DNA of 48,259 nucleotides from Desulfurococcales archaeon (GTDB taxonomy: Archaea > Thermoproteota > Thermoprotei_A > Sulfolobales > WANQ01): positions 1-48,259 of the forward strand of contig JALVFK010000269.1 in assembly GCA_027030065.1 (NCBI GenBank), given 5' to 3'. The translations under genes were made by a program, and so were the position numbers. Positions 27,530 through 36,853 of this stretch are shown here, piece by piece (position 1 is the first letter of the stretch; each line of letters begins with the position of its first letter). The notes beneath the pieces are model-generated. The model saw nothing but the letters and a program-made list of their open reading frames with translations. It was not told the DNA's origin and searched no databases.

Positions 27530-27636
27530 AGTTTTTGTACTCCCCTAGGCAACTGAATATTATCAGCGTTAAAGTAATTTATGTCTAAATAACTATAACC
27601 CCGGTAGCTGAGTATAAGGTGTAGAGGACTAAAACC

Positions 27637-27876
27637 TTGTGTCTAGGAGTTCCAGGAATAGTAGTTGAAATAAAAAGAGATGAAAAAGAAGCAATAGTAG
27701 ACTTTGGTGGTATTAGAAAGGAGGTTGATGCATTTCTAGTTGAGGACCTCAAACCCGGCGACTATGTAATAGTTCACGCTGGTGCAATAATAGCCAAGAT
27801 AAGCGAACAAGAATATAAGGAGATAAAAGAGGCTTTTGACGAACTAGCAAGAGCATTACAGGAAATAGAAGCATAG
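27637..27876 (+). CDS. hypC: Hydrogenase chaperone HypC
   Basis: MCLGVPGIVVEI...KPGDYVIVHAGAIIAKI; TTG start. Confidence 0.95.
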   Translation: MCLGVPGIVVEIKRDEKEAIVDFGGIRKEVDAFLVEDLKPGDYVIVHAGAIIAKISEQEYKEIKEAFDELARALQEIEA

Positions 27877-27898
27877 ATTATCTAAGGTGTCTTAGCCT

Positions 27899-28921
27899 AT
27901 GATGGCAGACAAGATTACATTAGCCCACGGTGCAGGCGGCTACGAGACATCCAAGATAATAGAGGAATTGATCACCAAGGTGTTTAGGAAAAAGAAGATA
28001 TGGGGTGGAATAGGATTAGAGGAACTAGACGATGCCGCCACCATACCCATAGGCAAAGATAGGAGTATCGCCGTTACCGTGGACTCGTATACGGTTAAAC
28101 CATTATTCTTTCCCGGAGGAAATATTGGAAAACTCGCAGCAACGGGAACTATAAACGATTTAGCCGTAATAGGAGCTGAGCCCATAGCATTTATGGATTC
28201 CATAGTTGTAGAAGAAGGATTCCCTATAGACGATTTAAGAAAGATAATAGAATCTTATGAGAAAGTTTTGAGGGAGTACGATATAGCACTAATAGGCGGA
28301 GACTTCAAAGTAATGCCCAAGAACCAAGTAGACGGCATAGTTATCTCTAGTACCGGTATAGGATTACTTGAGGGCAACCCGCTATTAGACAGTAATGCAG
28401 AGCCAGGAAACCACATAGTAGTAACCGGGCCCATAGGAGATCATGGAGCAGCTATTATTGCAGCACAACTTGGGATAAACGATATTGAGGTAAAAAGTGA
28501 TTGCAAACCCATATTACCTGCAATAAGAGAGGCAAAAAGAGTCGGAGGTTTAAAAGTAGCTAAGGATCCAACAAGAGGAGGTTTATCAATGGCATTGAAC
28601 GAGATAGCCGCTAAGTCTAATGTAAACATTACTGTATACGAGGAAAAAATCCCAGTAAGAGAGGAAACTAGAGCATTAGCAGAAATGACGGGCATCGATG
28701 TCTACTCACTTGCATCGGAGGGTCAAGCAATAATAATAGTAGATGAAGAATATAGTAGCGAGCTAGTTAAAACACTTAGAGTCAATGGGTTCCCTGAAGC
28801 CGAAATTATAGGAAGAGTAGTTGAGAAGTCCCGCGAACCAAGAGTGTTTCTGAAAACAGTTGTTGGTGGCACAAGATTATTGGAGGTTCCACGCGGTGAA
28901 CTTGTCCCAAGAATATGTTAA
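27899..28921 (+). CDS. hypE: Hydrogenase maturation protein HypE
   Basis: LAHGAGGYETSKII; AVTVDSYTVKPLFFPGG; C-terminal PRIC. Confidence 0.95.
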   Translation: MMADKITLAHGAGGYETSKIIEELITKVFRKKKIWGGIGLEELDDAATIPIGKDRSIAVTVDSYTVKPLFFPGGNIGKLAATGTINDLAVIGAEPIAFMDSIVVEEGFPIDDLRKIIESYEKVLREYDIALIGGDFKVMPKNQVDGIVISSTGIGLLEGNPLLDSNAEPGNHIVVTGPIGDHGAAIIAAQLGINDIEVKSDCKPILPAIREAKRVGGLKVAKDPTRGGLSMALNEIAAKSNVNITVYEEKIPVREETRALAEMTGIDVYSLASEGQAIIIVDEEYSSELVKTLRVNGFPEAEIIGRVVEKSREPRVFLKTVVGGTRLLEVPRGELVPRIC

Positions 28922-30047
28922 GCGTAGGAAGAAGCTTTTAGAAATACTGAGCAAGTATCGTGATCCAGAGCTTGCCAAGAAGATAGTTGAGAAAATACAC
29001 GGGGTAGCTGAGAGGATCAGTGAGAAGAGAATACTAATTATGAGCTTCTGTGGAACCCATGAACACACCGTAACATATTATGGTATAAGGAGCTTGATGC
29101 CAAGTAAAATAGACCTCGTAGCTGGTCCCGGATGCCCCGTTTGTGTTACACCCGCTAGAATAATTGATACTTCGATAAAATTAGCTCTTGAAGAAGACGT
29201 AATCATACTAACCTATGGAGATATGTATAAGGTTCCAGGTTCCAAGCTGAGTCTTGCCCAAGCAAAGGGTTTGGGGGCAAGAGTAGAGGTAGTGTACGGG
29301 TTTAATGACGCTGTAAAGAAGGCTAGAGAAAGAGCTAGAGAAGACCATGTTTTCATTGGAGTAGGCTTTGAAACCACAATGCCGACGGTAGCATCATATA
29401 TTTACTCTAATCGAATGCCAGATAACTTGTACGTATTACCAGCCTATAGGCTAACACCCCCTATAACTAAGTATATGTTAAAGCTAAAGGAAATATCAAT
29501 TAATGGAATTATACTTCCAGGACACGTCTCGACAATTATAGGAGTAGAGTCATGGCTCTTCTTAGAGGGTATTGTACCCTCGGTTATAGCTGGCTTCGAA
29601 CCCATAGATGTTCTCATGGCTATACTCATGATACTCCGTCAAATAGCGAGAGGTGAGGCGAGAGTTGAGAACGAGTACCATAGGGTAGTAAGGTTTAAGG
29701 GTAATGAGAAGGCTAGAAAGATTATCAGTGAAGTATTTGATATAGTTGATGCTGACTGGAGGGGTATAGGAGTAGTACCCGAAAGCGGGGCAGTGTTTAA
29801 GGAAAAATACTCGAAGTATAATGCATTAGAGAGATATGATGTCAAGGTTGATAACGCTGTAGATATACGGCCGGGATGCCGTTGTACCGATGTAGTCCTC
29901 GGTCTAGCAAAGCCCACCGATTGCCCACTATTCCTAAAAGCATGTAGACCTGAGCGACCATATGGACCATGCATGGTTTCAAGTGAGGGAACTTGTCATA
30001 TATGGGCAAAATATGGAGGATACATAGCTAGCGAAAAAGAAGGATGA
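28860..30047 (+). CDS. hypD: Hydrogenase maturation protein HypD (true start probably inside the ORF, near 28890)
   Basis: SFCGTHEHT, AGPGCPVCVTP, PGCRCTDVVLG...CPLFLKACRPERPYGPCMVSSEGTC. Confidence 0.95.
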   Translation: MLVAQDYWRFHAVNLSQEYVKRRKKLLEILSKYRDPELAKKIVEKIHGVAERISEKRILIMSFCGTHEHTVTYYGIRSLMPSKIDLVAGPGCPVCVTPARIIDTSIKLALEEDVIILTYGDMYKVPGSKLSLAQAKGLGARVEVVYGFNDAVKKARERAREDHVFIGVGFETTMPTVASYIYSNRMPDNLYVLPAYRLTPPITKYMLKLKEISINGIILPGHVSTIIGVESWLFLEGIVPSVIAGFEPIDVLMAILMILRQIARGEARVENEYHRVVRFKGNEKARKIISEVFDIVDADWRGIGVVPESGAVFKEKYSKYNALERYDVKVDNAVDIRPGCRCTDVVLGLAKPTDCPLFLKACRPERPYGPCMVSSEGTCHIWAKYGGYIASEKEG

Positions 30048-30051
30048 AAAA

Positions 30052-31389
30052 TTGAGAAAGTCTTCTTCAGCCCTGCTGTTCTACTCAACCAAGCAGACCA
30101 AGTATAGTGTAAACGCACTAGTAGCAGCGTTAGAGAAAGATGACTTATCACCAATAGATGTATATGTAGTTGATTCCCCATTCAAAACACCGCTGCTAGA
30201 AACTATTTCAATGCTCAAGAGACTTTACCGTAGAGTCATAGTGGGTATAACTGTCCTATCTACACAGCTACCTCACGTAGAGAGCCTCATCGGGCTCCTA
30301 AAACGTTACCACAGAGATGTAGTCCTAATCGGGGGTGGACCTCATCCAACAGGAGACCCCGTTGGAAGCCTACTTAAGTTAGGATTCAATTATATAGCTT
30401 ATGGGGAAGCTGAGGAGACTATACGGGAACTCGCAGAAGCAGTAGAAAAAAATAAACCATTGGAAGACGTCTGCGGTATCGCATATTATGATGAACACAT
30501 AGATAAGGTGGTAGTAAATAGAAGGATAAGGAGAGTAAGCTTAGATGAATACCCGCCATTCCCCTATTGGCGAAATAGGTTTAATCCAATTGAGATAATG
30601 CGGGGCTGTCCTTGGGCTTGCAAATATTGTCAAGTATCTTTTATGTTTAAGGCTAAACCCATCTACCGGTCAATTGACACCGTCCTCTATTACTCAAATA
30701 TATTGTTGAAACAAGGTATGCGTGATTTAAGATTCATAGCCCCCAACTCTTTTGCATACTTAAGTAGGGATGGCCGCAAACCAGATGCTAGCCTACTTGA
30801 AGAGTTCCTCTCATCACTCTACAAGTTAACAAGAAAATATGATGGCCGGATATTTTTCGGGACCTTTCCAAGTGAGGTTAGACCAGATTCTGTTGACTAC
30901 GAGCTAGCTAGAATGGTTAGAAGATACGTTTCAAATAAGTCAATCATTATTGGGGCACAAAGTGGCAGTGATAGATTGCTTAAAATAATTAATAGAGGAC
31001 ACAGTGTTGACGATATAATTATTGCTACAGAAGCATTAGCGAAGGCTGGGTTCAGAGTAGACATCGATTTCATATTTGGATTACCAGGTGAGACTAGAGA
31101 GGACTTAGAGGAAACAATCAAGGTAATAGAAAAGCTCGCTGCCATGGGTGCTAGAATACACGCACATACTTTCATGCCGTTACCGGGTACACCCTTTGCT
31201 GAAGCACCTCCTGGGAGAATAAATCCATGGCTGAGAAGGAGGCTTTTCAAGCTTCTCGGTAAGGGATTAGTATATGGTGATTGGCTTCAGCAAGAGAGAG
31301 AAGCTGAGATGATACATCGTTATAGGGTTATGGGTGTTATTTTTACTGGTAGAAAGCTAGTTAATAGAATTAGGATACGTTATTGTTAG
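30052..31389 (+). CDS. B12-binding-domain radical SAM protein
   Basis: RGCPWACKYCQVSFMFKAKPIYRS (Cx3Cx2C); Rossmann-like B12-binding N-terminus (LIGGGPHPTGDP, YGEAEETI). Confidence 0.85.
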   Translation: MRKSSSALLFYSTKQTKYSVNALVAALEKDDLSPIDVYVVDSPFKTPLLETISMLKRLYRRVIVGITVLSTQLPHVESLIGLLKRYHRDVVLIGGGPHPTGDPVGSLLKLGFNYIAYGEAEETIRELAEAVEKNKPLEDVCGIAYYDEHIDKVVVNRRIRRVSLDEYPPFPYWRNRFNPIEIMRGCPWACKYCQVSFMFKAKPIYRSIDTVLYYSNILLKQGMRDLRFIAPNSFAYLSRDGRKPDASLLEEFLSSLYKLTRKYDGRIFFGTFPSEVRPDSVDYELARMVRRYVSNKSIIIGAQSGSDRLLKIINRGHSVDDIIIATEALAKAGFRVDIDFIFGLPGETREDLEETIKVIEKLAAMGARIHAHTFMPLPGTPFAEAPPGRINPWLRRRLFKLLGKGLVYGDWLQQEREAEMIHRYRVMGVIFTGRKLVNRIRIRYC

Positions 31390-31456
31390 AACCCTACGAT
31401 AACTATATTTGTTCTATAGAGTAGAGAGTAATACTGAGGATACAGGTGATTGAATA

Positions 31457-32959
31457 GTGCCCTATAGATCTGAGATATCGTTTCTAGGAAAATTCACGTG
31501 GGATGCTATAAGGGATCCGGTGTACGATTACATAGACTATAACAAGGAGATAGAAGTAAAAATAATTGATTCAGAGCCTCTCCAGAGGCTTCGAAGAATA
31601 AAACAATTGCAACTGTCTTACCTCGTCTACCCTGGTGCAGAGCACTCACGATTCCAGCACAGCTTGGGTGTAATGCATCTCGCCGGAATCTTCTCAACAC
31701 ATATAGTATCACTTGTCTTAAAATACCATGAAAAATCCTTAGAGGACTACGAGCCCGATACTCTTGTAGAAGCTGTTAGAATTGCAGGTCTATTGCACGA
31801 CGTAGGACACGGGCCTTTTAGCCATGCTTTTGAGGAGACTATTCTATCAAATAATGAGCTTAAGGCAAAAGGCTTAGGCGACCATGAGAGACTTGGACTA
31901 CTACTGGTAGAATATACTAGTATATCGAAGACTCTGAAGAAAGCTGAGGAATATGGATTACCACACCTATACGATGTTGTAAAAAAGATACTAGATATGA
32001 GGGAACCCCGAGAACCCATACTTAGACTTGTACGCAAAATCGTAAAGGCATGGATTTATCCTGCCGATATAATGGATTTCCTATTACGCGACAGCTATTA
32101 TACTGGTACACGCGAGTATGGTTCAATAGATTATCAGAGGCTAATTAGGAATAGCTACCCCATAGGAAGTAGTGGATCAATCGAAAACATCGCATTAGAC
32201 TCAAAATCTCTCGGTGCTCTAAGAAGTTATCTTAACAATCGTACACAAATGTACGAAAATGTCTACTTCCACCCGGTTTCGCGGGCATTTAATAAGCTCT
32301 TGGGAATAGTGCTTCGAGGAGCAGATGAGTATATCGGGTTAACCGAAGCAGTTGAAAAACTCGGTGAAGGAGACCCCCAAGCCTATATAAGGTTAACAGA
32401 CGAGTATGTTGTGTCAAAACTAGTAGATCTAATAGATAAACCCGATATACCAGGTGAGCTCAAAGCGAATATTAGCAATCTCGTCTATAGGCGGAATCCA
32501 TGGAAACGTATTGGGAGCGATCATAAAATCCCATTGATAGCAATGAGTGGAAGAATAGATCCAGCCATAATTGCTTTCCGATACATGAGCAAATGGGTTA
32601 AAGACTTAGAAGAACATGTTAAAGATAAAATAAAGGCAAAGTTTAACGGACGAGTTGAACCAGAAGATATATGGGTTGATAGCAACACATTACATCCAGC
32701 CCCGTTATCTAGCCTTGTCGAACCACATCTATTCTATATAGCGTATGTTAGAGGAGGAGAACTCGTAGAGGCTAAGCCATTCAATATCATATTCTTCATG
32801 GTAAACGAGGGCATAGTACCAAAGGTAATAGTTAGAGCATACGCCAAGCGGGAGACCGTGAAGGACAAAGAGCTATATAGAGATCTAAGCATAGTAATTG
32901 ATAACGCTATAGACGAGTTCTTCAATATATCTACGCTAGCTGGAGGAATAACTCTTTAA
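31457..32959 (+). CDS. HD-domain phosphohydrolase (dNTPase-like)
   Basis: YPGAEHSRFQHSLGVMHLAG...AGLLHDVGHGPFSHAFE. Confidence 0.9.
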   Translation: MPYRSEISFLGKFTWDAIRDPVYDYIDYNKEIEVKIIDSEPLQRLRRIKQLQLSYLVYPGAEHSRFQHSLGVMHLAGIFSTHIVSLVLKYHEKSLEDYEPDTLVEAVRIAGLLHDVGHGPFSHAFEETILSNNELKAKGLGDHERLGLLLVEYTSISKTLKKAEEYGLPHLYDVVKKILDMREPREPILRLVRKIVKAWIYPADIMDFLLRDSYYTGTREYGSIDYQRLIRNSYPIGSSGSIENIALDSKSLGALRSYLNNRTQMYENVYFHPVSRAFNKLLGIVLRGADEYIGLTEAVEKLGEGDPQAYIRLTDEYVVSKLVDLIDKPDIPGELKANISNLVYRRNPWKRIGSDHKIPLIAMSGRIDPAIIAFRYMSKWVKDLEEHVKDKIKAKFNGRVEPEDIWVDSNTLHPAPLSSLVEPHLFYIAYVRGGELVEAKPFNIIFFMVNEGIVPKVIVRAYAKRETVKDKELYRDLSIVIDNAIDEFFNISTLAGGITL

Positions 32960-33325
32960 TGCCATAATGGTTTTCTTAGCATATTCTAATGCTAGCCTAC
33001 GCCACAGGCTTGGACCATTCTTTAATAGAGCCTCCGGAATCTCCTCTTTGGAGGCTCTAGCCTTCCCCAGTGGAGTAGTTACTACTCCTTTCTCAGTGTT
33101 ACGTAGTAGACCATAGAATACTAGTCTAGCTATATCAACTTCAAGTAAGGGGCTCATAACACCAATATTGTTTACTGGTATCCAGTCTCTATAATCTATC
33201 CTAGTATATCCTTCAATGTTTAACACAAACACTAGGTTTGATAAATCAATTATCGTTACGGGTTCGACATTAACTATTATTCCTAGAATCTTCTTAAGCC
33301 TAGGATACACTGGAAGCCGCCTCAC
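32936..33325 (-). CDS. Hypothetical protein (129 aa)
   Basis: ORF only; divergent to the HTH/Zn-ribbon gene. Confidence 0.55.
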   Translation of the reverse strand: MRRLPVYPRLKKILGIIVNVEPVTIIDLSNLVFVLNIEGYTRIDYRDWIPVNNIGVMSPLLEVDIARLVFYGLLRNTEKGVVTTPLGKARASKEEIPEALLKNGPSLWRRLALEYAKKTIMALKSYSSS

Positions 33326-33445
33326 ACTACCCGTAATGCTTTATATTAGGTAGGCTATATCTACACGGCTCCAGAGTAATATCCTCCAAGAACAGTAATA
33401 TTTCGAGAATACCCCAGTACTACACATAGGGAGGAGAACATTATC

Positions 33446-33769
33446 TTGTATACTGAAGGCACTATTAGAGAGAGGATAATAAAGGTATTAATGGAGACTA
33501 GAGAACCCTTAGACGCCTATACTATAGCACTAGAAGTGGGATTAGACCCCAATACTAGTGAAAAAGAGGTTTACGAACATTTAACACACATTGCAAAAAC
33601 TATTAGGAGGCAGAGTAAGGGCAAACTCCTACTTTATATGATTCCCCCCCAGTGCCGTAATTGCGGTTACATCTTCAAAGACTTACGTAAACCCCGTAAA
33701 CCAAGCCGTTGTCCTCGATGCAAGAGCCAGCGCATTACACCTCCATTATTTAAGATTATGGAGGCTTAG
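33446..33769 (+). CDS. HTH domain fused to Zn-ribbon, predicted regulator
   Basis: N-terminal wHTH; CRNCGYIFKDLRKPRKPSRCPRCKSQRI. Confidence 0.85.
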   Translation: MYTEGTIRERIIKVLMETREPLDAYTIALEVGLDPNTSEKEVYEHLTHIAKTIRRQSKGKLLLYMIPPQCRNCGYIFKDLRKPRKPSRCPRCKSQRITPPLFKIMEA

Positions 33770-34406
33770 CTTGACTTAACAGTCTCAGAATCTCTTTTCT
33801 AAACAATTCATCGCTTTCGTATAGTTTAGTGTATATCTTGCCTAGAATACCATTTAAGAAAACAATCCTATCCTCCCCCATAGATACCGTGAGCCTTATA
33901 CTTCTAATACCATTGTCTACAACGTTGTAATTGCCTCTCAACACCTCCTTACCTAGAACTCTATCAAGAAGCATTGCAGAAGCTGTGAGTTCGCCTACAG
34001 TTCTCTCGTAGCGATCTAGTTTATCTCTCATCAAGGGAGAAAATCTTACTGGAACTATTAGATTAGACACATTATACCAGTACATTCGTTTAAATATTTT
34101 CAGACTATCACTCCTCAAGTCACGATAAATATCAACAATGTAACTAACAATACCCTCACAGTTCTCACTAGCATCAAGTACAATGTCCTCAGATTTCCTT
34201 TTTTCAATAACGTAGTTTGCTATAACCTTGCAAGGATAGACGAGTAATGAGACGTTTATAGGCATAACTTTTCGCACAAAATATGAGTCAATGCAGATTC
34301 TTCGGGTCTTGCCCCGAGCTTCAACAATACACTCCGTGTATGGCAAAATAATGCTTCTTTTAACCTCCATAATTATTTCGACCAGTAGAGTGTCCGTTTT
34401 CCACAA
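33756..34406 (-). CDS. Hypothetical protein (216 aa)
   Basis: ORF only; divergent from the ABC operon. Confidence 0.55.
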   Translation of the reverse strand: MWKTDTLLVEIIMEVKRSIILPYTECIVEARGKTRRICIDSYFVRKVMPINVSLLVYPCKVIANYVIEKRKSEDIVLDASENCEGIVSYIVDIYRDLRSDSLKIFKRMYWYNVSNLIVPVRFSPLMRDKLDRYERTVGELTASAMLLDRVLGKEVLRGNYNVVDNGIRSIRLTVSMGEDRIVFLNGILGKIYTKLYESDELFRKEILRLLSQAKPP

Positions 34407-34457
34407 AATTAAATTTATTAATACCTCCTTGTATATGACTATAAAAGGGTTAACAGT

Positions 34458-36758
34458 ATGACTAGGAAGGGTTTATCCAAAACAGCTGGAATAGTAATAG
34501 CCGTAATCATCATAATAATTATAGCAATAGCAGCATACTATGCTACCCAAAAGCCTACAACAACTACAACAACACCAACAGTTAGTAGTCCTTCACCTAC
34601 ATCGACACCAACAACTACTTCAACACCAAGCCCAACAACAACCACTCAAACAACAACTAGCCCCACAACTACAACAACCAGCCCCTCACCTTCACCAACA
34701 ACAACTAGTTCCACGCCAACGACAACACCTAAGCCCGAGAAAGCATTCCACAAGAGAATGATCTATATTATAAACAATGACCCGGTACCAAGAATAAACA
34801 TGCTGCAATCGGGTACTGCTGATGCTGCTGCAATACCATTAGAAAACATACCAGATGTTGAAGGATATACTATGGGCAACTACAAGATTGTAGTAGAGAA
34901 AGGATTACTAGAGCCCTCAATCGTTTATGTTGTATTAAACTGTAACAAGGCCCCATTTAATAACACATTAGTGAGACAAGCATTAGCCTATGCAGTACCA
35001 TACGAGGTAATAATACAAACAGTTTATGAGGGCTACCTAAAACCATTACATGGAATCATACCATATGGATTCCTAGGATACACAACGTACAATATAATAA
35101 ACTATACTGCAATACCCTATGAGGAGAGACTGAACAAGGCCAAGGAACTATTACAGAAAGCCGGAATAGATCCAACTCAGTACACCTTTGAGATATGGTA
35201 TAATGCTGGTAACACCCAGAGAGAAAAAATAGCAACGCTACTATCAGAAAGCTGGGGTAGACTCGGATTCAAGACATCAACTAGATCACTAGAATGGCCA
35301 GTATATCTAAGCAAAGTTGAGAACGGAGAATTCGACGTATACATTATCGGGTGGGCACCAGACTACTTAGACCCAGATAACTATGTTGGACCACTATTCT
35401 ATGGAGGAACAAAGTTCAAGGAGGTAAACGTTGTTGAAGTACAATCACCGGGCGATGTAGGAAAGTATGTTAAGAATGCCGTAGTATTTGACACCGAGAA
35501 ATACTATGTAGTAGTAGGCGAGAAGGGAACTGGCGCAAGTGTGTCAGTAAGCGGTAAACCATTCATAGTTGTATCATACATAGTAGATGAGGACAAAACA
35601 AAGCCTATAGAAAACTCAACAGGCTTCGTTGATATAGATCCAGCATTCTATAGAAACACTACTGTAGATGCATTAGCGATTGCTGGAAGAAGAGAGGCTA
35701 ACCCGGAGATAAGAGAAGCAATATACAACGCATTATTCCAGGCATCAAATAGAGAAGTCCCCATAATACTATTAGGGCAATATGTACTAGTAAGACCATA
35801 TTGGAACTGGCTACACGGCAGATACTATCACCCAACACTAGCAGAAAGATACGATCTACTATGGGAGGATCCAGGCGCTCCAACAGTAAACACTGGTATC
35901 AAAGACTACGTAAACGATCCAAACACCTATGTTGTAGCAACAATAGGCTGGCCAGACACCTTCGATCCAGCATTCAACTACGAGACCTTTGGATGGGCTA
36001 TATTCCACAACATAGGTGATACACTAGTAACCTATTGGAAGGAGGAGACAAAAGAAGTCTCACCAGACCTAGCAGTCGCATGGGTACATAACAAGGACTC
36101 AACAGAATGGTATTTCGTTATAAGAGGAGGAGTAAAAGCCTACGACCCATGGCACAACAAGGTCTACAACATAACTGCGCTAGACATGCTATTCACTATA
36201 TGGAGGGTAGCTAGACTAGAAGGAGATCCCTCATGGATGGTCACGGAGTTCATAGACACCAATAACTCCAAAGTCTATACCGAAGAAGAGTTCGACCAAA
36301 TATTAAAGAATAACGAACTAATAGCAGAATACAAGGGACAGTCAAAAGTAGTTAAATCATTAGACGAGCTACTAGACTTCTTCGGCTACAAGGGCAAGAC
36401 AGCAGGAGTACTGTACATCAAACTATACTATCCATACGGACCAATACTAAGCATATTAGCTGATCCATTCTTAATGGTTATACCAGCACAATACCTATTC
36501 GACAATGTAGATCAGTTGAAGGGTAAATACGAGGAAGCCATGAATGCTGCAGAATGGGGTAAGAATCCATCAGCATGGGCAAAGTACATCGGTAAGGGTG
36601 AGCAAGAACCAACACACCAATATCTACACAAATTCCCAGTAGGCACCGGGCCATACTATGTCAAGGAATACGTTGAGGGAAGCCACATAGTATTAGAATA
36701 CAACCCATACTACTGGAATACAACTCTATGGGAGAACCTCTACGGATTCAAACCTTAA
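34458..36758 (+). CDS. Family-5 (SBP_bac_5) peptide-binding protein of ABC transporter; domain order appears circularly permuted; N-terminal TM and STP linker
   Basis: TM (AGIVIAVIIIIIIAIAAYY), Thr/Ser/Pro linker, then the canonical C-half (PFNNTLVRQALAYAVPYEVIIQTVYEGYLKP; DYLDPDNYV), then the canonical N-half (PDTFDPAFNYETFGWAIFHNIGDTLVTY; VGTGPYYVKEYVEGSHIVLEYNPYYW). Confidence 0.9.
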   Translation: MTRKGLSKTAGIVIAVIIIIIIAIAAYYATQKPTTTTTTPTVSSPSPTSTPTTTSTPSPTTTTQTTTSPTTTTTSPSPSPTTTSSTPTTTPKPEKAFHKRMIYIINNDPVPRINMLQSGTADAAAIPLENIPDVEGYTMGNYKIVVEKGLLEPSIVYVVLNCNKAPFNNTLVRQALAYAVPYEVIIQTVYEGYLKPLHGIIPYGFLGYTTYNIINYTAIPYEERLNKAKELLQKAGIDPTQYTFEIWYNAGNTQREKIATLLSESWGRLGFKTSTRSLEWPVYLSKVENGEFDVYIIGWAPDYLDPDNYVGPLFYGGTKFKEVNVVEVQSPGDVGKYVKNAVVFDTEKYYVVVGEKGTGASVSVSGKPFIVVSYIVDEDKTKPIENSTGFVDIDPAFYRNTTVDALAIAGRREANPEIREAIYNALFQASNREVPIILLGQYVLVRPYWNWLHGRYYHPTLAERYDLLWEDPGAPTVNTGIKDYVNDPNTYVVATIGWPDTFDPAFNYETFGWAIFHNIGDTLVTYWKEETKEVSPDLAVAWVHNKDSTEWYFVIRGGVKAYDPWHNKVYNITALDMLFTIWRVARLEGDPSWMVTEFIDTNNSKVYTEEEFDQILKNNELIAEYKGQSKVVKSLDELLDFFGYKGKTAGVLYIKLYYPYGPILSILADPFLMVIPAQYLFDNVDQLKGKYEEAMNAAEWGKNPSAWAKYIGKGEQEPTHQYLHKFPVGTGPYYVKEYVEGSHIVLEYNPYYWNTTLWENLYGFKP
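34554..34733 (+). repeat. Low-complexity ACA/CCA-rich tract encoding the Thr/Ser/Pro linker
   Basis: PTTTTTTPTVSSPSPTSTPTTTSTPSPTTTTQTTTSPTTTTTSPSPSPTTTSSTPTTTP. Confidence 0.9.
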
Positions 36759-36853
36759 AACCATAAAATCTTTTTTACCCCTTCAATACACTAGGTTAAA
36801 AACTTATAACACTCATCTTAGAACCTCATCTAAACCGAGCTCCGGTGTAGGCT

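Noticed and set aside
34540-34761. 73-aa ORF and ACA-rich repeats, considered as a separate gene or CRISPR-like array
   Set aside because: Alternate frame of the Thr/Ser/Pro linker of the binding protein; repeats are irregular codon runs with no spacers. I saw no CRISPR array in the window.
34458-36758. Frameshift or fusion of two broken binding-protein genes
   Set aside because: One continuous ORF with a single anchor and linker, both halves complete, and a T-rich stretch after the stop. Permutation explains it better, though assembly error still needs checking.
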